This document shows positions 33,634 through 46,396 of a stretch of 64,000 bases of DNA, piece after piece. Position 1 is the stretch's first letter. Each line of letters begins with the position of its first letter. The notes below the pieces were generated by a model. It was not told the origin of the DNA and searched no databases. It saw only the letters and a list, made by a program, of their open reading frames with translations. Origin of the DNA: Helicostylum pulchrum (lineage: Eukaryota; Mucoromycota; Mucoromycetes; Mucorales; Mucoraceae). Position numbers and translations under genes: made by a program. The stretch spans positions 124,001 through 188,000 of the forward strand of contig JAIXMO010000023.1 of NCBI GenBank assembly GCA_025677825.1, written 5' to 3'.

Positions 33634-35955
33634 ATGACGATTATTGACACTGATATCATCCCAATCACATCTGTATTGGATGACAAGAAATCTGGAAGTT
33701 TAGATATGTCAGAATCTTTATTTGGTAAGGTTCTTCATTCCCCCCCCCCCTCTTTTTACTGCTACTACTATTCTTTTTTTTTTTTTTTTTTAACTTTTTG
33801 TAAAATAGATTATGATTTGTTACTAAGTGATACGACGGATAATACTACTACTGGAAACGATAATTCACCTTTGAAAGATAACCACCACCACGAGTCACTA
33901 TTTTCCAGCTTATTTCATGATGATGATAGCTCGTCCAACTCGTTATCGCCACCGATTGAAAGCAAACGACCTAGAGTCATGCAGTGGGGACCGCAAGATG
34001 GTCATGAAGGGTCTACCATTGTTTCCATCGTGCTGGAACATACGCAGGAAACTGGGCCGATGAAAATCGTGTTTGGATCAATGACGGTGGAAACAGCTCA
34101 ACAACAGCATACAATTCCTTCAGTATCGAGCAACTCTCATTCGGTCTGGATTACTTTGGCTGCTTCGGTGCCTCCGTTGTCTGATACCATGTCGCAATCG
34201 AATCAAACACAATTATCTGTGTGTGCATTTGATGCCGGTGATCCTGATTTGGCAGTAGATACTTGGGATATTGGAAAGTTTACTTATCGTGATGTTTCTG
34301 AAGGTTTGTGCTTATGTATTAGTGTAGATTTCAAAACGAACTAGAACAGAGGGAAAGAGAGAGATTTTCTCTTTTTTTTTTTTTTTTTTTTTTGTTTGTT
34401 ATCGGGTACTTTAAATATTTTTTCCTTACGATTTTTTTTTTTTTTTTAAAAAAGGTTATAATCGTAAACGCGCCCTATCAAATGAAGCAGGTGATGAAAA
34501 TGTACAGAAAAAGACAGCATACGATTTAAAACAAGGTACTACCAATATTATAAAAAAAAAAAATTTATTGCTTATTTTAAAAAAAAATTATTAAAAAAAA
34601 AAAAACTATAAAAAGATGGAGACGTAAATTCTCAACTACTAAAATTACTGGCACCTTATGATCCCCTTTTATCAGTTTCTTCACCAAACACAAACTTAGT
34701 TCCTGCTTGGATGTCTTCTCCTTTAGATTCGAATAATAATTTCACTCAACAACCACCTTTTGCAACAAACATTATGTTACAACATGGTCTTGTCAATAGT
34801 CGACCTACTGTATACGACCAACAACCTGCTACGAATTATTCAAACAAGGATATCTATCGAAACTATCTAGAATCCCAACGTCAAAGGCAACTTGTTCACC
34901 AACACCAACACCAACAACAACAACACCAACAACAACAACAACAACAACAACATTTAATCATGAATAATTACATGAACCATTCTTTGCAATACTCTGGTCC
35001 TTCTAATACTACTACAAATACCAATGATGTTCTTTATGATGATAAATTAAATTTACGCGAAAAACATAATTTGCATGTTCAAAGACAACATCAAATTTTA
35101 CAACAACAACAACAACAACAACAGCAACAACAGCAACAACAACACCATATGCACCAACAACACATGCAGCACCCTGTTGAACAATACACAGCAACACCAT
35201 CATCAAGAAGAGCTTCTGCCCCCGTCTCTTCCTACTCAATTACTAACAGCAACAGCTGTGCGTTAAACAAAGCCCATCTCAAGCTGAACGGCGACCTAAT
35301 GGACATGATTGTCAACTGGTCCATACCTGAATGGCAATCGGGACGACGCCTTGTTCAATTTTGGCGACAATCGAATCTGGCACCGGACGGGTCAGTGTCT
35401 CTGGTTGAATGTGGGTTTGAGCCCATGGACCAACAAATGTACCACCAGCAACGCATGCGTGATAATGTAGCAGCGGTAGCGGCAGCAGCAGCAGCAGCAG
35501 TAGCAGTATCCAACTCACCCTCTGCCATCAGTTTAAACACCCACAGCAGTAGTGGTCGAGCTACGCCGATTGTGATTTCGTGCATCTACTGGCGCGAGCG
35601 CAATGATTACTTTATTACGTCGGTGGACTGTATCTACTTGTTGGAGAGCTTAATCGGTATCCAGTTTACGGTGGAGGAAAAGAACAGGATAAGAAGAAAC
35701 TTGGAGGGATTTAGACCACTGACAGTGTCCAAGTGCAAAGTGGAGTGCGCCGACTTCTTTAAGCTGATCATGAGCTTTCCTCATCCCAAACCGCGTAATA
35801 TTGAAAAGGATGTCAAGGTGTTTGCGTGGAAAACTTTGCCGCATGCTCTGAGGAAGATTATTCGAAAGTATACGCCCTCGTATATTACGTCGGCTCCGTT
35901 GGAGCCTATTCAACAGGTTAGAGCTAATAACGTAGGGTTTCCTTCTTTTCAATAG
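33634..35955 (+). CDS. Medusa-type (DUF7082) developmental regulator
   Basis: Four exons (33634-33724, 33809-34303, 34455-34535, 34616-35955) give 668 aa. An N-terminal block contains VSIVLEHTQETGPMKIVFGS followed by SVWITLAASVPP, and reaches YNRKRALSNEAGDENVQKK. Two Gln/His-rich tracts lie in the middle. The conserved C-terminal domain begins at LNGDLMDMIVNWSIPEWQSG (about residue 445) and resumes with CIYWRERNDYFITSVDCIYL, QFTVEEKNRIRRNLEGFRPL, FFKLIMSFPHPKPRNIEKD and TLPHALRKIIRKY. This matches the DUF7082 domain of Aspergillus medA-like regulators, which control conidiophore and biofilm development. Here an Ala-rich insertion interrupts the domain. The role in a sporangiospore-forming fungus is unknown. 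The donor of intron 2 is GTTTGT rather than GTAAGT. Confidence 0.75.
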
Positions 35956-36510
35956 TCATATGATGTTTCCCTTTTTTTTTTGTTCCACTCCTTCTTTTCT
36001 ATGATCACATCAATTATGTATATATATTAAGCATAACATTTCTTCAATAATTATCTTTTCCCCCTCGTTCTTTTTTTGTAATTTCTCCCCTCTTTAATAA
36101 CATGTAAAAATCCAAATAAACTTATGCTCTTTTTTCTTTCTTTTTGATGGTTTAAAATTATTATGTTTCTCCGAGGGCGGGTTAGGTTCTATAATAGTAA
36201 ATATTTTTATGACCAAAGAGTTGGGCAGGAGAAAAAGCATATGTCGGTTTACTATATTAATTCAGGAAAAAGAAGGGGGTTGGTTTGATAGCAATCAATA
36301 AGATTACAACATAACCCCAATCCCCCCTTTTCGATCAAATTCATCCTTGACCTCTCTTTTTTTTTTTTTGTGATGCGCTTTTTTAAAGTTTATTATCTAA
36401 CCATAACTTGACATGGTGTCATTAATACCAATAGCAAATTACGCTCGTTCTTTTCTGGAGTAATATCAAGGTAGCTATTTCAACCCCTCTGTGTAAAAAG
36501 GAATCTTGTT

Positions 36511-36532
36511 ACCCACCCACCCACCCACCCCC
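36511..36532 (-). repeat. Perfect G-quadruplex motif (CCCA repeats on plus strand)
   Basis: The plus strand reads ACCC repeated five times, then more C. The minus strand therefore carries at least four GGG tracts separated by single T residues, the most stable type of intramolecular G4. The complementary C-rich strand could form an i-motif. It lies 556 bp beyond the Medusa-type stop codon. Confidence 0.85.
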
Positions 36533-38204
36533 TTTTTCCCCCCCTTTTCTCTTTCTTTCTTTCTCTCTGTTTTTTTTTAATTATAAATGACAGGCCCCTT
36601 CATTTCGTTAGTGTAGGGTATTTTATGTGTTATCTCAGCTTTTTTTTTTTCTAGAAAAAAAAAGGAAATATATTAATTTTAAAGTTTTCACAGTGTGTGA
36701 TCAACACGCATTAAAACCTCCTGTGCTACCTGTAAAATCTTATTGTAATTTACTAAAATAACACACATACCAGGGAAAATTTTAGGAGGAGAGAAGGAAG
36801 GAGATTATACTTGTTATTAAAGTTTTATAGTATTGTGTGTGTGTGTAAACACTGAGTCAAAAAGGCTTTTTTTTTAAAAAAAAAAGGTTCTAAGATTGTA
36901 TAATAATAAAAATAACAAATATTTTTCAAAATATTCCTTTGGGACGAGAAAAAAAAAGTTTCCCACCTTATTGACAGTAGGAAACTAACTTCACAATAGG
37001 AGGGGGAGGGCATAAAGCGGTCAGACGAGTAGTTGGTAACTGCTCTTTTGTGTGTGTACCAGAAGCCTTTTGGAATCCGAGATTTGTTTCAACTAAAATC
37101 TTATTTAAATGTGTTCTATTGAGATTCCGTATATACTTTTTGCGTCCTATAAGAAACTATTGTATTGTTTTCGGCAAATACAGTTTTTTTTAAGATATAT
37201 TGTAGTCGTTATAATATAGACCGTTCTCTAAATATAGATCTTTTTGTTGCTGAACTGACGTTATCATTATGCAAAAAAGTCAAGTGAGCAAGTTTTTTTT
37301 TTTTTTTCTTTCCCGGAAGCCGGGGGTATCGTTTCGCAAAAAAAAAAAAACTCAAAATTCGGGACCTACATAATATGTCTGTTTTTTTTTCACCAGTTAA
37401 AAAAACCTATTCGATCAAATCGGCAAATCTTAAATATACCTTTTTAACACACTCTGCGCAGTCTGTTAAAATGGAAGTACTGGTTTTTTCTATCAAAAGG
37501 AGAGAGAAAAAATGTACCCGAGTAAAGCACCCCCTGAAACTTTTTGAGGACTAACTAACTAAAAACTATATGTTATTTACAATTCCTAAATATACTACTA
37601 TGATCCTTTCTCAATCGATATGAAAGTTTCAAAACCTCCAGATATAACTAAATCATAGAATAATCTAGAAATCAAGCGGATCTTTTTTTTGTGTAGATCT
37701 GAGTAATTTTTTTTTATTTTATTTTTAAAAAAAAAGGAAATGTAGTATAATAATTTAGGCGATTTAGAAATGTATGTAGTTAGTCATTTTTAGTCATTTT
37801 AGCTGGCATAATGACCCACTGATATTGTGCATATATGACCGGCTGCATCTATGGATATGCTTCCGCTATCCTACCAGTTTATTCCGTTGAGAAAGACTGG
37901 CCGAATATTCCACAAGGAAAATAATTTCTCTTTTTTACGAGTTCAGAGTTCCGAGACGTTTTTCGTCTAAAAATAATGTGAAGCATCCCCCTGCCCTTCT
38001 AGGTTTACTATGCGGTAAAGAAAAATTGAGAAGGTGTCGCGTTTCATGTTACTACTGGTTTCTTCGCCACATATTCTTGTTGATTTCTTGTTCTGGCGCA
38101 GTACGTAGGTAATCGTAAAAGAAAAATACATAGTGCATTGGATCGTTCTATACTGGATCGTTTTATTAGAAACGGGAGCTCTGTTTCATTATCCTCGCGA
38201 CTTG

Positions 38205-38244
<40 letters not shown>
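38205..38244 (+). repeat. Forty-base A homopolymer
   Basis: An uninterrupted run of 40 A is followed by CTGGC, a further run of A, and the 29-bp tandem repeat at 38263. It may be the tail of a retroposed sequence, but no coding or SINE-like body was recognised upstream. Confidence 0.9.
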
Positions 38245-38246
<2 letters not shown>

Positions 38247-38262
38247 GGCAAAAAAAAAAAAG

Positions 38263-38320
38263 TAACCAAAACGTTTTTGTTCACTTGACTTTAACCAAAA
38301 CGTTTTTGCTCACTTGACTT
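38263..38320 (+). repeat. 29-bp tandem duplication
   Basis: Two adjacent 29-bp units (38263-38291 and 38292-38320), each starting TAACCAAAACGTTTTTG, differ at a single position (T versus C). The near identity suggests a recent event. Confidence 0.9.
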
Positions 38321-38594
38321 TTTGCGTATTCATCTTGGCACTTTTTTTTTTGTTTTGTTATAGCAAACATTCAATACTTGAGCAGCTAAAGAGAATGGTT
38401 TATACTACCTAAACTTTTCAAAAACGATTTCAACTCCTATAGCTATTAGTGTCCGGATAAAAAAAAAAAAAAAAAACGTACCTGAATTTAACGGGAGTAT
38501 ATGAAACAAGAACAGGCGCCTAAATCCTTGAGATTTAATATTGTATCCATTCTTTATTCAAAGAAAAATCTTACAAGATATATTACGTGTCTAG

Positions 38595-38625
<31 letters not shown>

Positions 38626-39476
38626 ACGATGTTACACAGACATTTATATATATATATATATAAATGGTTATCGCTCCATGTTGTTATCCTTTTAAACCAA
38701 AACTAGTATTCTGATACGTTAATATAACCCGTATTTTCTTTAAACAGGTATTCTTTATCGTAAATGGTTTAAAGAGTAATAGTCCGGATTGTTTTAGAAG
38801 CACTCATGTACGTATAAATGTTTTTAATTTTTTTTTTATTATTTTCATCATCACCTTTCTTTTTTTATGTAACTAGTAAACAATACATCTATGAGAGATT
38901 GAGGGTGAATCGTATCGGTACAGCTAACTTTATATTATCGATGTTATTTTCCAAAAGAGTAATACGAAAAATCCCCCCCCCCGTGTCATGTAAGAATTTG
39001 TTTTTTTTTAAAAAAAAAATCTGCGCAAGAGAAGGCTTAGACATAACTATTACGGGTTATTTGGATCTAATTAATGTAAACAAGTTTAGAATTCCTCATT
39101 ATATTTAGTATAAATGAATGTTTATGTATGTATAGAAGCGTGTACTCCATACGATTTTTTATGTTTGGACGTTGTTCTCAGATCTTTCTCTTCCTTTTTT
39201 TTTTTAGGTAATTTAGACTTACGGTAGAAAGGAGGTGGGTACTTTGGAAGATTTGGAATGCACAAATACAGATAATGTATGAAGAAAGGGATAGTTATTT
39301 TTCGAAAAAAAATATGTACTAGAACATCGGATTACTAAAAACGACGATACAAGGAGGAACGAGAGTGCAGAAAAAAAAGTTGGATGAATTGAGAAAGAAA
39401 AAAAAAGAAGCACATGCTGTTATGTTTCTTTAAAAGTTGTGCCAAGTAAAGCATAAAGCAAAAAAGAATAGATTAA

Positions 39477-39541
39477 CGTAGCCTAGAAAAAGGAATTAAG
39501 ATGACTCGACGTAACCTAGAAAAAAGGAATTAATATGACTC
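39477..39541 (+). repeat. 33-bp tandem duplication
   Basis: Units at 39477-39509 and 39510-39541 share the words CCTAGAAAAA, GGAATTAA and ATGACTC, with three small differences. It is a local duplication in non-coding DNA. Confidence 0.8.
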
Positions 39542-41159
39542 ACCGAATATGTATTCTTGACGTCAATTCGTAAGTATCCCCCTCCTATTTTTTTTTTTTT
39601 TTTTTTTTGGCTGCCTTGAATAGTTTACGATACTTTTGAGCGATTATTGCTACGCCAAAACTATAGAGATTTCTATCATGTGGTTAGTAAGCTTGTATTC
39701 TGTACAAAATACGATTATGTAAAACTATCCATCAAAAAGATTTACGCGATTTTTTTTTGATTTTTTTTTTTTTTTTTTTTACTTTTTTCAAAATCTAGCG
39801 CTCAGGAACAGTATATATATCTTTTTTTATAGAGTTTTTATTTGTGGTAATATCAATAAATGTACATGTACATATCTTTAAGATTTGATAAATAGATAAA
39901 AAAAAAATGATTTCTCGAAAAAATAATTTCCCAAATAGTGGGGTATTTCCGGTTTTTTTTTTCAGAGTAGTAGGGATTTTTTTTTTTTTGGTGAAACATA
40001 TGGCTTGGGTGTATTACTACTTTATCGGTTTTATGGTTACGTATTATGTCTACCTTCAACGTTCCCGGAACCCACGAACTTACTAACGTGTATAATCGTG
40101 ATTTACACTGATGTCGGATTTAAAAAAACATGCATTTTTTTTTGTTTGCGCAACCATACATGCTAGACTCACCAATAAGAAGCCAGAAATAAACAATGTA
40201 TGACAACATATATTGACACCGTAATTGTCACTACACCATAATTGTTATTCTTCTCCGCGTTTGATTTTCTTTCTTAAAACTGGGTTTTGAGCTGTTTATA
40301 ATAAAAAGTCGAGTATAAATATATATACCTCGAATTCAAGCGAGTGGAGATATTAAGGTTTGACAGGTTGGCAAAAAATAAAATAAAAGCTTCAATGCAT
40401 TCGCTGGATTTTTTTTTTTTTTTTTCTCGGTAGATATGAGTCTACTAGGAGGTCAACTTTATATAAAGTATTCTCAATTTTTCTGTTATACTCACGGAGA
40501 AAGTAAAAGCCTCAATAATACACGGCCTTTTTCTAGCAAAATCACGAGGTATGTAACGCTTCTTTATCTTCCGTAGAAAATAACGCGTAAATAAAGAGCA
40601 TAAAACCCTATAGTAGCGGAGAAGAAAAAAAAGGAGAAGCCGGGAGTATGATATTTAAGAAGAAAAAGCTTCTTTTGTTTCCTTAACTAGAATAACGCGA
40701 TTTTTTTTTTTTTTTTTTTTTTGCATGAACTATAGTTATTGCTGGTTTTTTGTGTGTGCAGCGGAGCTATCATAGCCGTTTTTACTGCAACTTCGGGTAG
40801 GATAGAAACTAGCACTGTTGTATTTAAGGATTTGACAGCGGTATAATTTAGATATACTTTCTACACAAATATAATATTAGCTACAATATTACTTTGATCT
40901 TTCTATCACTCTATATTATAGACTGGTAAATTTAACAACAAAGTGTAGTTATTAATGTAACAATACCCACAATATGTCTGTTATTCATCTACAATCACTT
41001 AGTGATCGGTTACTATCTACCTTGTATCACGCCATCTTTTATTCCTGAAGTCTATTTAAAGGCTCGTAAATCTTTAATAAAAACAATAACACCTTTTAGT
41101 CTGATAACCTTTTCAGTTCCTTTTTTATTTTTTATTTTTTTGATATTTACATAGTTTAA

Positions 41160-42005
41160 TATCACAAGCACGTACTCTGCCGTGTAACATATATGGGCCA
41201 AATTGACAAGAAAACCCGATATGGTTCGCATGCGCGGGGCGTTAAATATCTCGGGGGAAATAATGCAAAAAAAAAATAATTTAAAACATGTAAAAAAATC
41301 CAGTACAAGGAAGCTTCGTATTTGACGGTTAGAGCATTTTGGTACATATAATATGATTAAGAAAGGAGCAAGTGCTGATATAAACCGAAAGAGACTATGA
41401 TGTTCCCGAGCAGTCATTTTTCTTCATTATCGTCATCCATCTGTTCGACGATTTCAAGAAGTTTGGCAATATTGGAGTAACATCCGCTACGCTTCACCTC
41501 GAATTCTTCATCGTTCATAAAGACTGTATCAAATACATTGGAATAGACATATAATCGAAATCAATCCTCATTATGACCTGCTTTTAATAGCAGCTTTGAG
41601 TCCCACAATGATTGGACGGCGGCTAGTGCCAATTGAATAAACTTGCCATTGGGAGATAACCGTGATGAGAAAAACTCCTGTAGAAAAGCTTCAACATCAA
41701 TAGCGATATTAAATTTTGATATCTTAATCAGCATGGCCTGTTCTTCCAGTTCCCCCATACATACGATTTGATTTCTAGATTTAGAAGAAAAAAAAAATAC
41801 GTGGATTAGAATGAGACAAAAAGCAAATCCGTGGCATTTTTTTTTTGGGGGAGCGGAACACGTACCGTTATCATGAACATTTTTATTTTCTTTATTTTCG
41901 TACAAAAAGGACATGGATTTTTTTTTCCTAAAGCAACCGCTGGACGTAAGATAGCACAAGTCCGTCAGATCCGCTACATAAGCTACTTTTTTTCAGCTCT
42001 AAAAC
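41160..42005 (-). pseudogene. Decayed multi-exon gene with several stops
   Basis: Minus-strand reading gives LELKKSSLCSGSDGLVLSYV (about 41930-42002, after a TTTTAG acceptor), then after a second TCTAG acceptor at about 41780 the segment MGELEEQAMLIKISKFNIAI, RLSPNGKFIQLALAAVQSLW, a stop, and FRLYVYSNVFDTVFMNDEEF. Then SNIAKLLEIVEQMDDDNEE, another stop, GLYQHLLLS, a stop, and YQNALTVKYEASLYW follow in the same frame. The composition is clearly protein-like, with at least three in-frame stops in one exon. I recall related sequences as repeated, uncharacterised genes in Mucorales but cannot name a function. It is a second copy type in this window, different from the gene at 1531-3586. Confidence 0.55.
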
Positions 42006-43274
42006 AATGCAGAATAATAAATGAGTATATGATATAAGCTCTTTTTCTAAAAAAAATATACATGTAAAGTACTTACCGGAGGTATGCATTTGCACAAAGA
42101 GAAAGAAAAGTGATTTATCTATTCTAAAAAGAAAAAGATATTTAGAATAAATACAGCTTAGGCTGATAAAATGGATGATCACTTTTATTCATGTGATCGA
42201 TTTAATCATTTTGACGTACATTTGTTTCATGCAAAAAATCCAAAAAAAATAGAGCGTGTAATAGTAGATGTTTTCACCTTAAAGCACATATAATATGTAA
42301 ATAACTTTCGGTTCTTAGATGCCTGTCGTTTATTGGCTAAATTACCTTTTCAAGTTTTATGATAAGCTAAATTACCTTTTTCTGAGTGCTGTAATTGGGG
42401 ATCGGTATAATGTGATATAGCAATTATCTGGAAAATTCATTCATGTTAATATCTGCTTTAAACTAGGTACTAACTATTAGGAATTATTTTTTTACACATA
42501 GTTTATATTTTAGAATATCTGATTTTGAGTGGAAAAAAAAACTCTAACTTTGCTATTATGTTTTAAACCAAATCAAACGAGATTTTTGCGTACCTTTAAA
42601 ATAAAGAAGTTTGCATATTTTATACATGGTGTACTATTCTTTATTAAACACTTGAGTTACATATAAAGGAGGTTTTTAAAGTGATACAACAGAATTTCAA
42701 GCTGTTATTTTAAAATAAAAAACCTGTTGTTCTTGTAAGGATCGGCGTGTTTTGTTCAATTTTTGATAGTAATAAAGATCAAAAAGATTGTAATAAACTC
42801 GTTTTCTGCATTGACAGCCGTCAATAAAGCGTTATCTACAAATGTGAAATGCAATGGTTACACATGGTGAATATCTTCTGGTATCTACTCCGAAATATCT
42901 GATTATTAGCTGTTAAAAAATACGAATAGGTATCAATTTTTTTTTTAAAAAAAGAAAACTTGATCTTCTCGCTTAAAAGTGTGTATGAATATATAACTGA
43001 TATACGTTTAAATATGTCCCAAGTAATTTAATAACACTTTGGAGGAGAAGAGATTTATATATGGTAAACCGTGCTTTTTTTTTTCTTAACTCGGGAACCC
43101 TATTTACTTCAAAGGAAGAAACTCATACTATTGGCTAACGTAAAGATTCAAAATTTGTACCTTGCACAAAAAAAAAAAAAACTTGCTTATTTTTGATGTC
43201 CACAGTTTTTGATTTTTTTTTCTTTCTTCTTTTCATCTCATCCTTTTTTTTTAAAAAAACACATATAATCTACA
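42006..43274. other. AT-rich spacer upstream of ERG10
   Basis: No gene is visible. The stretch is A/T-rich, and the last 80 bp form a T-rich leader that is probably the ERG10 core promoter or 5' UTR. Confidence 0.5.
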
Positions 43275-44868
<1,594 letters not shown>

Positions 44869-45275
44869 ATTGAAAATAGTATTCGATCCAACTTGTAAAA
44901 AAAAAAAAAAAATGGCATTTACATAATCAAAGTTTTTTATAAAGAAAATATCCTTCATATATTAATAAATTAATAGGGCTTCTTTAGCAACCTATTGTAA
45001 AAAATTGTAAAAATAACATGCTTATATATAGAAGTGTGGCTTCGTTTACTCAGCATTGCCAGAGAAAGAGGTGGTTTTTTTTTTATGGGCTTGGCAAAAA
45101 AAACTATTTTGTTTGTTTTTCTAAAAAAAAGTACTCGACTTATTTTTAAACTTTTTACTATAAAACCCTTTTTTTCCTCTCTTTTATATATCTTGTTACT
45201 ACAAAAAAATAAACAGTAGCATATATCATCGTTTGCAGTAAATATAACAAAAGTACAACAGCAATAAAAAAAATT
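44869..45275. other. Intergenic spacer, ERG10 to 7-TM gene
   Basis: This 407-bp tandem spacer contains A and T runs, ERG10 3' sequence and the promoter of the membrane-protein gene. No gene is visible. Confidence 0.5.
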
Positions 45276-46295
45276 ATGCTCGAACCAGAAGCAAGTGCAT
45301 CTCTAGTATATACGATTTTATTTTTTTTATTTTCTATTGCGCTTATCGGACAATCGCTATCTCACTGGCATTTGACACCGTTTGCACTTTACGCAATTTG
45401 CGTGGCCAGCGGTAATTTGTACGTGCTGTTGGTACCCGAGTTTACATCGGATCAACGATCATGGCGATACCAAGAGCCTATCCTTAATCAACTACCGGTG
45501 TATTCCATCTTGATTTTTGCCGGAATTATCGACTGGCAATTTGTTTATATTCGATTTATTGCAACGACGTTAAGGAACCATAAACGATGGGGGAGTTTAC
45601 ATCCAGTGATTATCACGGAAAAGGGAGACGCCACCAGCGGCGGACTGATCGTACCTCCAACGTATAACTCAAGCCATCATTCAAGATACCATTTATCACA
45701 GCTGCAAATGCTAGACCATTACCATTCCGCACCCTTTTTATTTAGTTCTTGGACAATTTGGCTTTACATTTCAGCCATTATTATTTATGTTCTTGTGATA
45801 CTGGCTTTTTTGATATGTAAAGTGTTTATTATGGATCCAAATATAGAAAGTTTGATTTCAGCCATTTTTATTACAGTGATTACTTTTCCAACGATTTTGA
45901 ATACGATGGTGGTGATTTATACCGGAAGCAAGTGTCATTCAAAGTTGGTGTCGAGGATCATGGGTCAGAATAGACAGGATGCTGTCATTTTGTTCTTGAT
46001 ACCGATTTTGTTCATGTGTGCCATGTCAAGTACAACGACTATAGCGTGGATGGCCTATACAAGACCGGACCCGATGATTAAACCGTTTGTGGACGACGTG
46101 TCGCAGTGGATTGTGTTCAAGGCGTTGATGGTGTACCTTCCTCTGTCTATTCTGTTGGTGTGCTGTATGTTTAAAAGGAAAAGTTATACCAATGTAATTG
46201 AGGATGAGGATACGGCGTTAAAAAGGTCCGGGACAAGAAAGTCTTCGGTTACTGTGTCTTTAATTGAAAGGTCTCACTATGAAAGACTTTTATAA
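45276..46295 (+). CDS. Intronless seven-transmembrane protein of unknown function
   Basis: A single exon encodes 339 aa. Seven hydrophobic segments lie at about residues 9-27, 35-53, 74-96, 158-181, 192-214, 235-257 and 277-298. A polar loop of about 60 residues follows segment three (HKRWGSLHPV, then Ser/His-rich), and there is a 40-residue C-terminal tail with Ser/Thr and basic clusters (KRSGTRKSSVTVS). Segment three carries IDWQFVYIRFI and segment four begins SSWTIWLYIS. The layout resembles a small receptor or transporter, but I see no DRY, NPxxY or other family motif. The ATG at 45276 is the first in frame after a T/A-rich leader. Single-exon structure is unusual here, since most neighbours have 3-11 exons. 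Confidence 0.75.
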   Translation: MLEPEASASLVYTILFFLFSIALIGQSLSHWHLTPFALYAICVASGNLYVLLVPEFTSDQRSWRYQEPILNQLPVYSILIFAGIIDWQFVYIRFIATTLRNHKRWGSLHPVIITEKGDATSGGLIVPPTYNSSHHSRYHLSQLQMLDHYHSAPFLFSSWTIWLYISAIIIYVLVILAFLICKVFIMDPNIESLISAIFITVITFPTILNTMVVIYTGSKCHSKLVSRIMGQNRQDAVILFLIPILFMCAMSSTTTIAWMAYTRPDPMIKPFVDDVSQWIVFKALMVYLPLSILLVCCMFKRKSYTNVIEDEDTALKRSGTRKSSVTVSLIERSHYERLL

Positions 46296-46396
46296 AGTCT
46301 CTCTCTCTCTTTTTGGACTACTTTTTCTTCTTTTTTTAAAAAAAATAAACTCTCTTTCTTTCTTTCTTACTTTCTTTTTCTTTTCTTTTATTTAAT

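Larger units (their letters stand above)
35956..41159. other. Gene-poor AT-rich island with simple repeats
   Basis: About 5.2 kb without a supportable gene. It contains long homopolymers (40 A at 38205-38244, long T runs near 38595, 39587, 39760 and 40700), a GT microsatellite at 36836, a C-rich G4-capable tract at 36511-36532, and two short tandem duplications listed separately. A short protein-like fragment (SVEKDWPNIPQGK, plus strand, about 37888-37926, ending in TAA) may be a decayed transposase. Open frames at 38818-39108 and 39853-40059 have biased, homopolymer-driven composition. Confidence 0.5.

Noticed and set aside
38818..39108. Plus-strand frame of 96 codons in the gene-poor island
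   Set aside because: Homopolymers supply much of its length, with no splice partners and no recognisable motif; a decayed fragment cannot be excluded.
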